Origin: VXRJ01 sp964636705
Lineage (GTDB): Bacteria; Acidobacteriota; Vicinamibacteria; Vicinamibacterales; UBA8438
Reading direction: 5' to 3'
Assembly (NCBI GenBank): GCA_964636705.1
Contig: CAZWUJ010000012.1
Coordinates: forward strand, 1 to 64,000
DNA length: 64,000 nucleotides
The translations under genes were made by a program, and so were the position numbers. The notes beneath the pieces were generated by a model that saw only the letters and a program-made list of their open reading frames with translations, ran no database searches and was not told the origin of the DNA. Below are positions 48,494-56,050 of this stretch, in pieces; the first letter of the stretch is position 1; every line of letters starts with the position of its first letter.

Positions 48494-51278
48494 AGTCCTT
48501 CCGGCAGACGGTCTGGTAGGAACACATCGTGCAGCGAAACAGTTCGGCTGGTTGGGGTGGGTACCTTCCGGCTTCGATCCCCGCAACTGCCGCTACCGCA
48601 CGCGCTTCGCCTTCGTCCATCGCCCCGGCCGCTTCTCCCTTTCCCTCCATCGGCACCGTCAGTCGGGATTCGCCAAACGCGACGTACATTCCGCCGCGAG
48701 CATGCCAGTCGCGGTTGTGGCGACCGCGTAGCTGCTGTTCCGCGCAGCGGGCGTACAGCGGCAACTGCAGCGCCCGGGACCGGTCCGGCGCGCGGCCGGT
48801 CTTGTAGTCAACGACGGTGAGCCCTCCATCGGCATGCAGGTCGATCCGATCCGCGACACCGCGAAGCGCAACGGTCCGACGGTCGTCAGCGGGCCCCAGC
48901 ACGAAGGCGCCCGCGATCCGGTACTCGGGCAGCCGTTCGACCACTTCGGCCGACGGATCCTCTGCTTCCCGGCTGAACAGGCGCTCGGCCAGTCCGGGTG
49001 AGGCGGGCGAGCCGAAGAGCCACGCCCGCGCCACCGGCAGCTCCGCCGGTGGCAGCCGGGCGAGCTCACCTTCCGCCACGCTGGCGAACCGTTCGAGGGC
49101 GACTTCGAACGTATCAAGGGTGATGGCGCCGTGGCCGTCGTTCTGCCACGCACGGAAGAACTTCTCGAACACCTCATGCAGGAATCGGCCACGCTGCTGC
49201 GCTGTCATCGTTTGCTCCTCGCCCTCTTCCTCTTCAAGGCGCAGCGTATGGCGTGCGAAGTACTTGAAGGGACAGTCGAGATAGCGCTCGAGGGCGCCGA
49301 CCGCGTAGGTACGCGGCGCTTGCGGGCCTATGTCGCCCCGGAGGCGGCGGCGCGCGGCCCCGGTGGCGGCTCGGCCGAGACGGAACCTCCACCAACGGTT
49401 GGCGACGGCATCGGCATCGGCATCGATGTCGTCGTCAGCAGCTCCCGGGACGGCATCCCGCGCCGCAATGCGTTCCAGTCCACCGACGTCCATGTCTTCA
49501 AGCATCGGGGAAACCGCCACGGCCGCGTCGTCCTCCAGAAGAAAGGCGGAAATCTGCACGCGGCCGCGCGACAGGGCGAGAAGGTCGCCGAACATTGCCC
49601 GCGCCGCCCGAAGTCGCTCGCTCTCGAGTGGCCAGCCGAGCGCGGCGAGCATGCCGGCCGGATAGAAGATGTTCCTCTCGGCTCGTGGCGGCCATTCCGC
49701 TTCGTTCAGGCCGGCGAGGAAGACTTGATCGAAACAGCCGTAGATCGCGGCGTACATGTCGATCAGTTCAACTTCGGCGCGCCGGCCTGCGCCGCGGTCG
49801 GGCGGATAGGTACGGCTCTCTATCCAGCGGCGTACAGTCGTCACGAGATCGGAAAGCGTCGCGTTGCCGCCGGCGGCGTTCAGGGCGCGGTGGGCGGTCT
49901 CGAGCGCAACGAGGGCCTCGTGGATCAGCGCGCGGGTACGCGCCGTCCGCGCGGTTGTCAGGTCCGCGGAATCGGGCAGCGGCGCCGCGTGACGTTGGAG
50001 GAAGGTCCGGAGTGCGGCAAGGTGGTCCGCCAGGGGGCGTGGCCGGTTGAGTTCGGCGAGTTCGGCGTCCGCGGCGTCCGTTTCCTCCTGTGCGAGGACG
50101 AGGTGGGGATTGCGAAAAAGCGACATCGCGGTGGCGCTGCGATCCCCGGCGGCGTACTGAAGTACGAGGTCGACGGCGGCGGCGTACGGTTCGGCGGCCA
50201 GGGGAAGCCCGTCCCCGGCGCGGGGACGCAGACCCAGCTCGGAGAAGACGGGCGGCGCTAGATAGAGGTATGGCAGCGGGCGGGCGACGATCACGGCGGC
50301 GGTAGTCCCCGGATCGTCCGCGCGCGCACGGCTTAAGGTACGCGCGATGCCGCGCAGTTCCTCCTCACGGTCGCGCCAAAGGAAGTAGGGACGGTCGCCC
50401 GCCCCACTGGCCGGCACAACCAGTCGCGGCGCCGGGGACGCGTCCTGCGCGACCCGCTGCTCGTCCATCTCCGGCAAGAGGTGATTGAGGCGTTCGCGCA
50501 GGCCGCTTTCGAGCACCGCGTCGGTCGCGACGATCGTGACGCGCGCGAGCCGCGGCAGGCGGGTCAGCAGATCGAAGTCCGCCGGGTACAGACCACCAGG
50601 ATGGGCAACCTGATCGGGAACCGTCACGATCACCTCGGGTATTGGCACCTGCGTACCCGTCGCGCACAGGTGATCACGCAGGCGGTGCTCATCGGCGCCC
50701 TCCGCCGCGTCCAGCCGGCGCTCGTAGGCGCGGAACGTGGCGACCAGAAACCGGGTCTGATCGAGCAGGCGACGCGCACCCCGATCGATGCCGGCACTCG
50801 CCTCGAGATCTTCGACCAGCAGTCGCTCGAACGCGTCGACGGTTCGCCGTCGTCGTCGCAGTTCGTCGTAGAAGGCGAGGAACGCCGCGACTATGCTCGG
50901 CCGTAGCCGGAACGGCGGCGCCGCGCCGGCCGCGACGGCTTCGCGGGCTGCGAGATCACCCAGGACCTCGCGCTCGATCTGAGTCAGCAAACGCACCGGC
51001 ATCGCGGCGCGCAGGTGAAGCCAATCGTACCAGTCACTTCGGGGGAGGATGGCGGGGCGCGCCTCGCCACCACGCTGCCATACGCCCATCTCCTGCAAGG
51101 CACGGCGGAACTGATCGGCGGCGGCCCGCGTCGGCACCAGTATCGCCGCCTCGCCCTCCTCGCTCGCGCGGTGCGAGTGGGTGACGCGCGCGGCGATCGC
51201 CCGCTGGAACGCGTGGAGCGATGGGGCGGAAAGCAGACGGGTTTCGCGTGGCGTGATCACGATGGTTGCGTTCGCCAT
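48477..51278 (-). CDS. AddB-like nuclease with PD-(D/E)XK and Fe-S motif
   Basis: 933 residues. The N-terminal two-thirds is an inactivated helicase-like region with no clear Walker A. The C-terminal part is a RecB/Cas4-type nuclease. LDCPFKYFARH (first Cys) lies near residue 668, GVADRIDLHADGGLTVVDYKTG (catalytic Asp, Asp-x-Lys) near 815-826, and RCTMCSYQTVC near 916, giving four Cys for a [4Fe-4S] cluster as in AddB. It would cut DNA ends in complex with the neighbouring helicase. ATG 51278 begins MANATIVITPRETRLLS. An array of phased repeats lies 43-82 nt upstream. Confidence 0.87.
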   Translation of the reverse strand: MANATIVITPRETRLLSAPSLHAFQRAIAARVTHSHRASEEGEAAILVPTRAAADQFRRALQEMGVWQRGGEARPAILPRSDWYDWLHLRAAMPVRLLTQIEREVLGDLAAREAVAAGAAPPFRLRPSIVAAFLAFYDELRRRRRTVDAFERLLVEDLEASAGIDRGARRLLDQTRFLVATFRAYERRLDAAEGADEHRLRDHLCATGTQVPIPEVIVTVPDQVAHPGGLYPADFDLLTRLPRLARVTIVATDAVLESGLRERLNHLLPEMDEQRVAQDASPAPRLVVPASGAGDRPYFLWRDREEELRGIARTLSRARADDPGTTAAVIVARPLPYLYLAPPVFSELGLRPRAGDGLPLAAEPYAAAVDLVLQYAAGDRSATAMSLFRNPHLVLAQEETDAADAELAELNRPRPLADHLAALRTFLQRHAAPLPDSADLTTARTARTRALIHEALVALETAHRALNAAGGNATLSDLVTTVRRWIESRTYPPDRGAGRRAEVELIDMYAAIYGCFDQVFLAGLNEAEWPPRAERNIFYPAGMLAALGWPLESERLRAARAMFGDLLALSRGRVQISAFLLEDDAAVAVSPMLEDMDVGGLERIAARDAVPGAADDDIDADADAVANRWWRFRLGRAATGAARRRLRGDIGPQAPRTYAVGALERYLDCPFKYFARHTLRLEEEEGEEQTMTAQQRGRFLHEVFEKFFRAWQNDGHGAITLDTFEVALERFASVAEGELARLPPAELPVARAWLFGSPASPGLAERLFSREAEDPSAEVVERLPEYRIAGAFVLGPADDRRTVALRGVADRIDLHADGGLTVVDYKTGRAPDRSRALQLPLYARCAEQQLRGRHNRDWHARGGMYVAFGESRLTVPMEGKGEAAGAMDEGEARAVAAVAGIEAGRYPPQPAELFRCTMCSYQTVCRKDYVEDL

Positions 51279-51320
51279 CGGCCGATCCTGTCGCCAGCAC
51301 GACCGTACGCCATGGCTCGG

Positions 51321-51360
51321 CGGTGGATTACCGGTGGAAGATCGGTGGATGCGAGGTGCA
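51321..51360. promoter_or_regulatory. 11-bp-phased CGGTGGA repeats upstream of the addB-like gene
   Basis: CGGTGGA occurs exactly at 51321, 51332 and 51343, with a degenerate copy (AGGTGCA) in register at 51354. The 11-bp spacing places all copies on one face of the helix. The array lies in the only sizeable divergent region here (51279-51525, 247 bp) and is a candidate binding site for an unknown regulator. Confidence 0.6.
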
Positions 51361-51451
51361 TATCCTGTTGGTTGAGTTTTTTCTCCCTGCACTCCGGCCA
51401 TCAGTGCGTGAGCCGGCCGACTGTGGACATCACTTTCGCAATTCTCTTCGC

Positions 51452-51479
51452 TTGATCGTTGCGCAGGGGTAGTTAGAAT
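51452..51479 (+). promoter_or_regulatory. Candidate promoter of the small gene at 51.5 kb
   Basis: TTGATC (51452-51457), 16-nt spacer and TAGAAT (51474-51479). The transcript would start near 51486, about 40 nt before the TTG start codon. Confidence 0.5.
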
Positions 51480-51525
51480 TCTCACGTTTCGTACAGGTAA
51501 ACACCCCGCCGCTCACGCCGCAACA

Positions 51526-51774
51526 TTGACCCCACGGAACACCTCGGTTCAACGCTTCCACGAGACCATCAATGGACGAGAGTACGCCATCGAAGTGGTT
51601 CGAGCACTCGGCGGAGGGTGGCGCGCATCGCTGGTTCGTACCGTCGGCGGGCCCACCGCGCTGATGCCCTTTCACGGCGCAACACCCAGTGAGGCACGCA
51701 AGCGCCTCACCGGTTGGCTTACCGCCGTCCACCGGGTCGCAGCCCCCACTCCGGCGACCAAGTCATCCGGCTGA
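51526..51774 (+). CDS. Small protein, paralogue of the one at 45.4 kb
   Basis: 82 residues with a TTG start (uncertain). The core REYAIEVVRALGGGWRASLVRT...ALMPFHGATPSEARKRLTGWL (shown in part) shares with 45425-45649 the pattern Y-x-I, G-x-W-x-A-x-L, P-x-G-A/Q-T, EA and W. It is divergent from the addB-like gene. The two copies flank the helicase-nuclease pair. There is no known domain, signal peptide or membrane segment. Confidence 0.6.
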   Translation: MTPRNTSVQRFHETINGREYAIEVVRALGGGWRASLVRTVGGPTALMPFHGATPSEARKRLTGWLTAVHRVAAPTPATKSSG

Positions 51775-51820
51775 CCATAGTCGCCTGCGGCTCCGATGGC
51801 CGCCCAACCAGGCCTACCTG

Positions 51821-51846
51821 GCAGCCTGCACCGTTCCACGGCGCAG
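51821..51846. repeat. Copy 2 of the 26-nt hairpin-forming repeat
   Basis: Pairs with 40159-40184 (24 of 26 identical). It lies between the small-protein gene and asparaginase, so both copies are in gaps after small genes. Confidence 0.55.
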
Positions 51847-51877
51847 ACGGCTAGGACCGCCGCGTCCGGACTGGCGT

Positions 51878-51883
51878 TATAGT
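51878..51883 (+). promoter_or_regulatory. -10 box (TATAGT) of asparaginase, probably leaderless
   Basis: TATAGT ends 9 nt before the ATG at 51893 and no Shine-Dalgarno is present. Confidence 0.5.
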
Positions 51884-51892
51884 CCAAATGTG

Positions 51893-52999
51893 ATGCGCGT
51901 CGCGCGGCTTTCGCAAGCACTCGTCGCCGTCGCCTGCCTCTGGGTGATCGCCGTGCCGCGTGCCGGCGCGCAACCCGACACCCGCCTTCCGGTTCGGGAA
52001 CGGCCGGCGGTACGGCTGGTCGCGACCGGAGGAACCATCGCCAATCACCCCGATGGCCGTCTCACGGTTGACGAGCTGGCCGCGCTCGTACCGGAACTGG
52101 ACCAGCACGCTGCCATCGAGACCGAACAGTTTGCCAATCTGGCGAGCGGCTCGTTGACGACCGATCAGTGGTTGGCGCTCGTCCAGCGGATCAACAGCCT
52201 CTTCCGCGAGCGGACGGACCTCGCCGGCATCGTTGTCACGAGCGGTACCGACACACTGGAGGAGACGGCCTACTTCCTCAACCTGACGGTCAGGAGCGAC
52301 CGGCCGGTGGTCGTGGTCGGCGCCATGCGGACACCCGACGACGTGGGATATGACGGCGCCGCCAACCTGCTGCACGCGGTGCGCGTAGCAGCCGCTCCGG
52401 TTACGCGCGGCCGCGGCGTTGTCGTCGTCCTGAACGGCGAGATCCACGCGGCGCGCGAGGTGCGGAAGACGCACGCCCAACGGCTCGACGCGTTTGACTC
52501 GGGTTCGTACGGCGTCCTTGGCGTAGTGGATGATGACTCGATTGTCTACTACCGCAGGCCGGGACGCCGTCACACCCGGCGCAGCGAGTTCGATGTCGCT
52601 TCGATTGACCGGCTGCCTCGCGTCGACATCATGATGTCCTACCTGGGTGCGCGGGGCGACCCGCTCCTGTTCGCGCGAGAGCAGGGAGCCGAAGGGTTGG
52701 TGATGGCGGCGAGCGGCGCCGGATCGACAACGCCCGATCAGGACGAGGCGATTCGGCAACTGGTCGAGTCGGGCACGATGGTGGTGGTCGCCACCCGCAC
52801 CGGAGGCGGGCGTGTTCCCGCGCGGCGGCGACCGGTCGAGCCGCCCGCGTATGACGACGGCGCCTTGGACTGGCGCTATCATCCCAACCGCGTCTCGGCG
52901 GAGGATCTCTCGCCGCTGAAGGCGCGCATCCTGTTGATGCTCGCGCTCACCGTCACTGATGACGGCAACCAGGTTCAGCGCATGTTCCGGACCTACTAG
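51893..52999 (+). CDS. Exported L-asparaginase (type II)
   Basis: 368 residues with a signal peptide (LVAVACLWVIAVPRAGAQ, cleavage near residue 27). Both catalytic triads are visible: the nucleophilic Thr in LVATGGTIAN, and VVTSGTDTLEETAYFL, which supplies Thr and Asp, with Lys in REVRKTHAQRLDAF. DDVGYDGAANLLHAV is also characteristic. It hydrolyses asparagine to aspartate and ammonia in the periplasm. The long upstream open frame (to 51689) is antisense or intergenic and is not used. Confidence 0.93.
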   Translation: MRVARLSQALVAVACLWVIAVPRAGAQPDTRLPVRERPAVRLVATGGTIANHPDGRLTVDELAALVPELDQHAAIETEQFANLASGSLTTDQWLALVQRINSLFRERTDLAGIVVTSGTDTLEETAYFLNLTVRSDRPVVVVGAMRTPDDVGYDGAANLLHAVRVAAAPVTRGRGVVVVLNGEIHAAREVRKTHAQRLDAFDSGSYGVLGVVDDDSIVYYRRPGRRHTRRSEFDVASIDRLPRVDIMMSYLGARGDPLLFAREQGAEGLVMAASGAGSTTPDQDEAIRQLVESGTMVVVATRTGGGRVPARRRPVEPPAYDDGALDWRYHPNRVSAEDLSPLKARILLMLALTVTDDGNQVQRMFRTY

Positions 53000-53044
53000 T
53001 CATCCGTGGGTAACGGCGGCTTCCCGCGCGGCACGTCCGGCACG

Positions 53045-53728
53045 ATGATCGTACCGGGGGTTGTGCTTGCGGCCGGACGCTCGTCCCGAATGGGGCGCCC
53101 CAAGGCGCTCCTGCCGGCGGGCGGCGACGAAACGTTCCTGTCTCGCATCGTCCGGACGCTGCGCTACGGGGGCGTGCGGGACATTGTTGTCGTCGCTGCG
53201 AGCGACGGACCACTCCGCGAGATCCGGTCGGCGCTGGCCGCCGCCTCCGCAGGAGGGACGACGAGGGACGGCGGCGCGGCGGCATCCGCCACCGACCCCG
53301 TGCCGCGGATCGTCCTAAACCCCGATCCGTCCCGGGGACAGCTCTCCTCTCTCCTTTGTGGTCTCGAGGCCATCGATGGGCCGGACGTGGACGCGATGCT
53401 GCTCACGCTGGTCGATGTCCCGCTCGTGGCACCCGAGACCGTGGCCGCCCTGCTTGCGGCCTACGCACGCACGCGCGCCCCGGTCGTGCGGCCCATCCGC
53501 GCCGATCCGTGCGCTGCGGGAACCTCTCGCCGGCACGGCCATCCCGTCATCCTCGACCGAGCCCTCTTCGATTCCCTCCGGAGCGCCGATCCCGATGAGG
53601 GCGCCAAGCCAATCATCCGTGCGTGCGCAGACCGGGCGGTTGCGGTTGCGGTCGCCAGTGACGCTCCATTCATGGACATCGATACTCCTGACGCGTACGA
53701 ACGTGCCTTCGGTTCCGTAATAGAATGA
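53045..53728 (+). CDS. MobA/MocA-family nucleotidyltransferase
   Basis: 227 residues. The nucleotide-binding signature VVLAAGRSSRMGRPKALLP starts the protein. LLTLVDVPLVAPET supplies a metal-binding Asp, and GHPVILDRALF and DIDTPDAYERA are typical of molybdenum cofactor cytidylyl/guanylyltransferases. Residues 80-105 contain a Gly/Ala/Thr-rich insert. It probably makes MCD or MGD for a molybdoenzyme. An earlier GTG at 53006 is an alternative start. MoaE and MoaD are encoded 6-7 kb downstream. Confidence 0.83.
   Translation: MIVPGVVLAAGRSSRMGRPKALLPAGGDETFLSRIVRTLRYGGVRDIVVVAASDGPLREIRSALAAASAGGTTRDGGAAASATDPVPRIVLNPDPSRGQLSSLLCGLEAIDGPDVDAMLLTLVDVPLVAPETVAALLAAYARTRAPVVRPIRADPCAAGTSRRHGHPVILDRALFDSLRSADPDEGAKPIIRACADRAVAVAVASDAPFMDIDTPDAYERAFGSVIE
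53721..53726 (+). promoter_or_regulatory. -10 box (TAGAAT) ahead of tRNA-Ala
   Basis: TAGAAT lies at the stop of the MocA-like gene, 32 nt before the tRNA 5' end, a normal distance for a tRNA precursor leader. No good -35 is seen. Confidence 0.4.
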
Positions 53729-53758
53729 TTGTCTTCGGCACCCTGGGCGCCGAGCCGT

Positions 53759-53834
53759 GGGCCAGTGGCGCAGCTGGGAGCGCGCGTGAATGGCATTCAC
53801 GAGGTCACGGGTTCGATCCCCGTCTGGTCCACCA
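53759..53834 (+). tRNA. tRNA-Ala (GGC anticodon)
   Basis: A complete cloverleaf: acceptor GGGCCAG/CTGGTCC, including the G3-U70 pair that is the alanine identity element. D stem GCGC/GCGC, anticodon stem CGTGA/TCACG with loop ATGGCAT (anticodon GGC), five-nucleotide variable loop AGGTC, T stem ACGGG/CCCGT. Discriminator A and CCA are encoded. Confidence 0.97.
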
Positions 53835-53852
53835 CCCACCGTCGCAGTTGAT

Positions 53853-53881
53853 TTGAAACCTGTCGCGGCCAACACTAGAAT
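53853..53881 (+). promoter_or_regulatory. Promoter of the small zinc-ribbon gene, leaderless
   Basis: TTGAAA (53853-53858), exactly 17 nt and TAGAAT (53876-53881), followed after 7 nt by ATG 53889. The box overlaps an earlier in-frame ATG (53880), which argues for the later start. Confidence 0.65.
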
Positions 53882-53888
53882 GCCGGCC

Positions 53889-54095
53889 ATGAGCGACTTC
53901 GACGTCCAGATACGCTGCCAGAGCTGCGGTACCCAGATGACGTTGACCGACCCGGTCGACTGGCAGTTCGGGCAGGTGTGGCCCGCCCAGCAGTTCTGGA
54001 AGTGTGCAAGGTGCGGCCGGAATTTCTGGACTACGTACACGGCGCCCAAGCCGCCCGCCCCTCCCAAGCCGGCGGCGCCACCCAAGGCGCCCTGA
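53889..54095 (+). CDS. Small zinc-ribbon protein with Pro/Ala tail
   Basis: 68 residues. CQSC and CARC pairs about 30 residues apart (IRCQSCGTQM...FWKCARCGRNF) suggest a zinc ribbon. The protein ends in a Pro/Ala/Lys-rich tail (APKPPAPPKPAAPPKAP). It is not recognised as a named family. It lies between tRNA-Ala and a cold-shock gene. Confidence 0.62.
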   Translation: MSDFDVQIRCQSCGTQMTLTDPVDWQFGQVWPAQQFWKCARCGRNFWTTYTAPKPPAPPKPAAPPKAP

Positions 54096-54240
54096 CGCTC
54101 CCACGGTGGCGAAAGGTTCCTGAGGCCACTCACTCGCGAGATAGTCGGTTGACATCATTCTGGCGGTTGCCTAGACTGCCGCCTTTGGGGGATCGGCGGT
54201 GGTGCACCTGCCCGGCGGCCGGACCCCTCGGAGGGACGGT

Positions 54241-54447
54241 ATGCCGACAGGCACGATCGCACGTCTTCTGATCGACAAGGGCTTTGGGTTCATTCGCGAT
54301 GAAGGAGGCATTGAGCACTTCTTCCATCGGAGTGCCGTGCGCAGCGCGGTGTTCGAGTTGCTTCGCGAAGGCCAGCGCGTCGAGTTCACGCCCGAGCATT
54401 CGGAAAAAGGTCCGCGCGCGGGCGAAGTGCGGCTGATCGACTCGTAG
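54241..54447 (+). CDS. Cold-shock domain protein (CspA-like)
   Basis: 68 residues, one cold-shock domain. TGTIARLLIDKGFGFIRDEGG includes RNP1-like KGFGFI, and EHFFHRSAV is RNP2-like. The end EVRLIDS fits the last strand. It binds single-stranded RNA or DNA. The Shine-Dalgarno GGAGGG precedes the ATG. The typical W and F positions differ (ARLL in place of KWF), so binding may be altered. Confidence 0.86.
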   Translation: MPTGTIARLLIDKGFGFIRDEGGIEHFFHRSAVRSAVFELLREGQRVEFTPEHSEKGPRAGEVRLIDS

Positions 54448-54523
54448 CTCGGCCGCGGTATTTTCTCCTGTCGACCCGGTTCCTGTTCCCAATTCGGTCG
54501 AACTGTGTTCAGCCACCGCTCCA

Positions 54524-54620
54524 GGAAGCGAACGGGGCCCGGTGGCCCTCCCGGTCTTCAAAATCGGTCGCTCCCCGCTGACGCGGGGGGGCTGGGTTCG
54601 ACTCCCAGGCGCTTCCGCCA
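54524..54620 (+). tRNA. selC: tRNA-Sec (UCA anticodon, selC)
   Basis: 97 nt. Acceptor GGAAGCG/CGCTTCC (plus an A-G at the eighth pair), D stem GGGGCC/GGCCCT with a 4-nt loop, and anticodon stem CCGGT/ATCGG with loop CTTCAAA (anticodon TCA). A long variable arm of about eight pairs (CTCCCCGC/GCGGGGGG) and T arm CTGGG-TTCGACT-CCCAG follow. The six-pair D stem, short D loop, long extra arm, G discriminator and encoded CCA all match bacterial selenocysteine tRNA. Confidence 0.93.
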
Positions 54621-54671
54621 CTGCCGCGTGCCGTACTGAGACCACGCGGCCCATCGCGCGCGCTTCCGGTT

Positions 54672-55142
54672 CTATTCCACCTGGCGGTTGACTTCCGCCG
54701 TTGAGTCTGCGGCGGCGGCAAGGGCCAGCAGCTCCAACTTGAAAACGAACAGGTTCGACACCACGGCAAGCACCGCGACGGAAGAGTGAATCCCGGCCGG
54801 AAGGACGCCGGTATCCACGCCACCCCCCAGGATGGCGGCCAGCATCGTCAGCGCCATGGCGAGCGTCGCCCATGAGAACACCGGCCTGCGCGCCCGCGCC
54901 ACAGCCAGATGGTGTTGCTCGGGCAAACCGGCCTCGGCGGCCGCCTCCCGGATGGCCTTCCCCTTCCCGATCAGATAGAACATCGTCATCGAATGCGCCA
55001 GGAGCGTGATCAGCGTGAAGTAGATGCCGAACGAGACGTGACGTGCCACGTCAGCCACCGTCGACGCCAGAAAGCCCAGCAACGTGCTGTACGCGAGCCC
55101 GCCGATGCCGAGCAGGGTCGCCGTGATCAACGCAGCCGTCAA
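54672..55142 (-). CDS. Membrane protein of unknown function
   Basis: 156 residues with four hydrophobic segments (LITATLLGIGGLAYSTLLGF, YFTLITLLAHSMTMFYLIG, TLAMALTMLAAILGG, VAVLAVVSNLFVFKLELLAL). The loop after helix 2 has GKGKAIREAA, possibly conserved. Its start overlaps the PHP phosphatase stop by 4 nt (55139-55142), so it is probably translated with that gene and the Fur-rubrerythrin gene. No known family was recognised. Confidence 0.65.
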   Translation of the reverse strand: MTAALITATLLGIGGLAYSTLLGFLASTVADVARHVSFGIYFTLITLLAHSMTMFYLIGKGKAIREAAAEAGLPEQHHLAVARARRPVFSWATLAMALTMLAAILGGGVDTGVLPAGIHSSVAVLAVVSNLFVFKLELLALAAAADSTAEVNRQVE

Positions 55143-56050
55143 GTCGCTGGCCCCGCGGGCGCCATGCCGGCCTCTGCTGTCGGCAACTGGAACTCAATCG
55201 GGATCGCCTCGCCGTGGACGGCAGCATGCGCCCGCTCCAACCGGCATCGCAACGCGTCCAGGTGTGCCCGTCGCAGACCGACCCGGCCGAAGCAATCCGC
55301 ACGATGATGGTCATCGCCATGGAAGTCGGAACCGCCGCTCACGGCCAGGCCGTGCCGTTCCGCCAGCCGGCAATAGCGCGCCTGCGCCGCCGGATCGTGC
55401 TCGCTGTGAAACGCTTCGATTGCATCCATTCCGGCAGCGGCCAGGGCCGGGACCAGGTGGTCCTTTCGGAGCAACCCCGGATGCGCCAGCGAACAAATGC
55501 CGCCGCTCGCCCCGACCAGCGCCACGACTTCCGCCGGGGACGCTCCGGTCCGAGCGACGTAGGCCGGACCGCCGTCCGCCAGGTACCGATCAAACGCTTC
55601 CTGCACCGACTTGACGTGTCCCGCCTCGACTAGCGCGCGCGCGACCGTCGGACGGGCCACCGCCCTCCCCGACTCCTCCGCCTTGCGGATCAGATCCTCG
55701 ATATCGACTGGAGCGCCGAGGGCGGCAAGCTTCTCCGACATGCCCAATGCACGGCGTGTGCGGTCCTGCCGGGCCATCGTCAGGAACGGTCGCATGCCGG
55801 GCGGGTCGGCGTGGAAGAAGTAGCCGAGCATGTGAACGTCTCGCTGCTCATGCAGCGCGGTGATCTCGACGCCGGGCAGAAAAGCAATGCCGCGCGCCCG
55901 CGCGGCCGCGGCGGCCTCCCGGATGCCCGCCAACGTATCGTGGTCGGTGACGGCAAGGGTGCGTATGCCCGCCGACGCCGCCCGCTCCACCAGATCGGTC
56001 GGCGAAAGCGAGCCGTCAGAAGCTGTCGTATGCGTGTGAAGGTCGATCAT
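55139..56050 (-). CDS. PHP-domain phosphoesterase (RNase AM-like)
   Basis: 303 residues. PHP metal motifs: IDLHTHTTASDG, AVTDHDT, PGVEI, LAHPG and GSDFHG near residue 245. The order and length match the 3',5'-nucleotide phosphatase/RNase AM (YciV/TrpH) group, which removes phosphates from pAp or RNA 5' ends. It overlaps the upstream Fur-rubrerythrin gene by 4 nt and the downstream membrane-protein gene by 4 nt. Confidence 0.88.
   Translation of the reverse strand: MIDLHTHTTASDGSLSPTDLVERAASAGIRTLAVTDHDTLAGIREAAAAARARGIAFLPGVEITALHEQRDVHMLGYFFHADPPGMRPFLTMARQDRTRRALGMSEKLAALGAPVDIEDLIRKAEESGRAVARPTVARALVEAGHVKSVQEAFDRYLADGGPAYVARTGASPAEVVALVGASGGICSLAHPGLLRKDHLVPALAAAGMDAIEAFHSEHDPAAQARYCRLAERHGLAVSGGSDFHGDDHHRADCFGRVGLRRAHLDALRCRLERAHAAVHGEAIPIEFQLPTAEAGMAPAGPAT

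Noticed and set aside
51321..51360. Plasmid- or oriC-type iterons
   Set aside because: Only three to four short copies, no DnaA boxes or AT-rich unwinding region, and no initiator gene.
51374..51381. Rho-independent terminator at a T-run
   Set aside because: No GC-rich stem precedes the T-run on either strand.
53790..54095. 101-residue protein starting inside tRNA-Ala
   Set aside because: The first part overlaps the tRNA and its 3' flank; the promoter places the real start at 53889.
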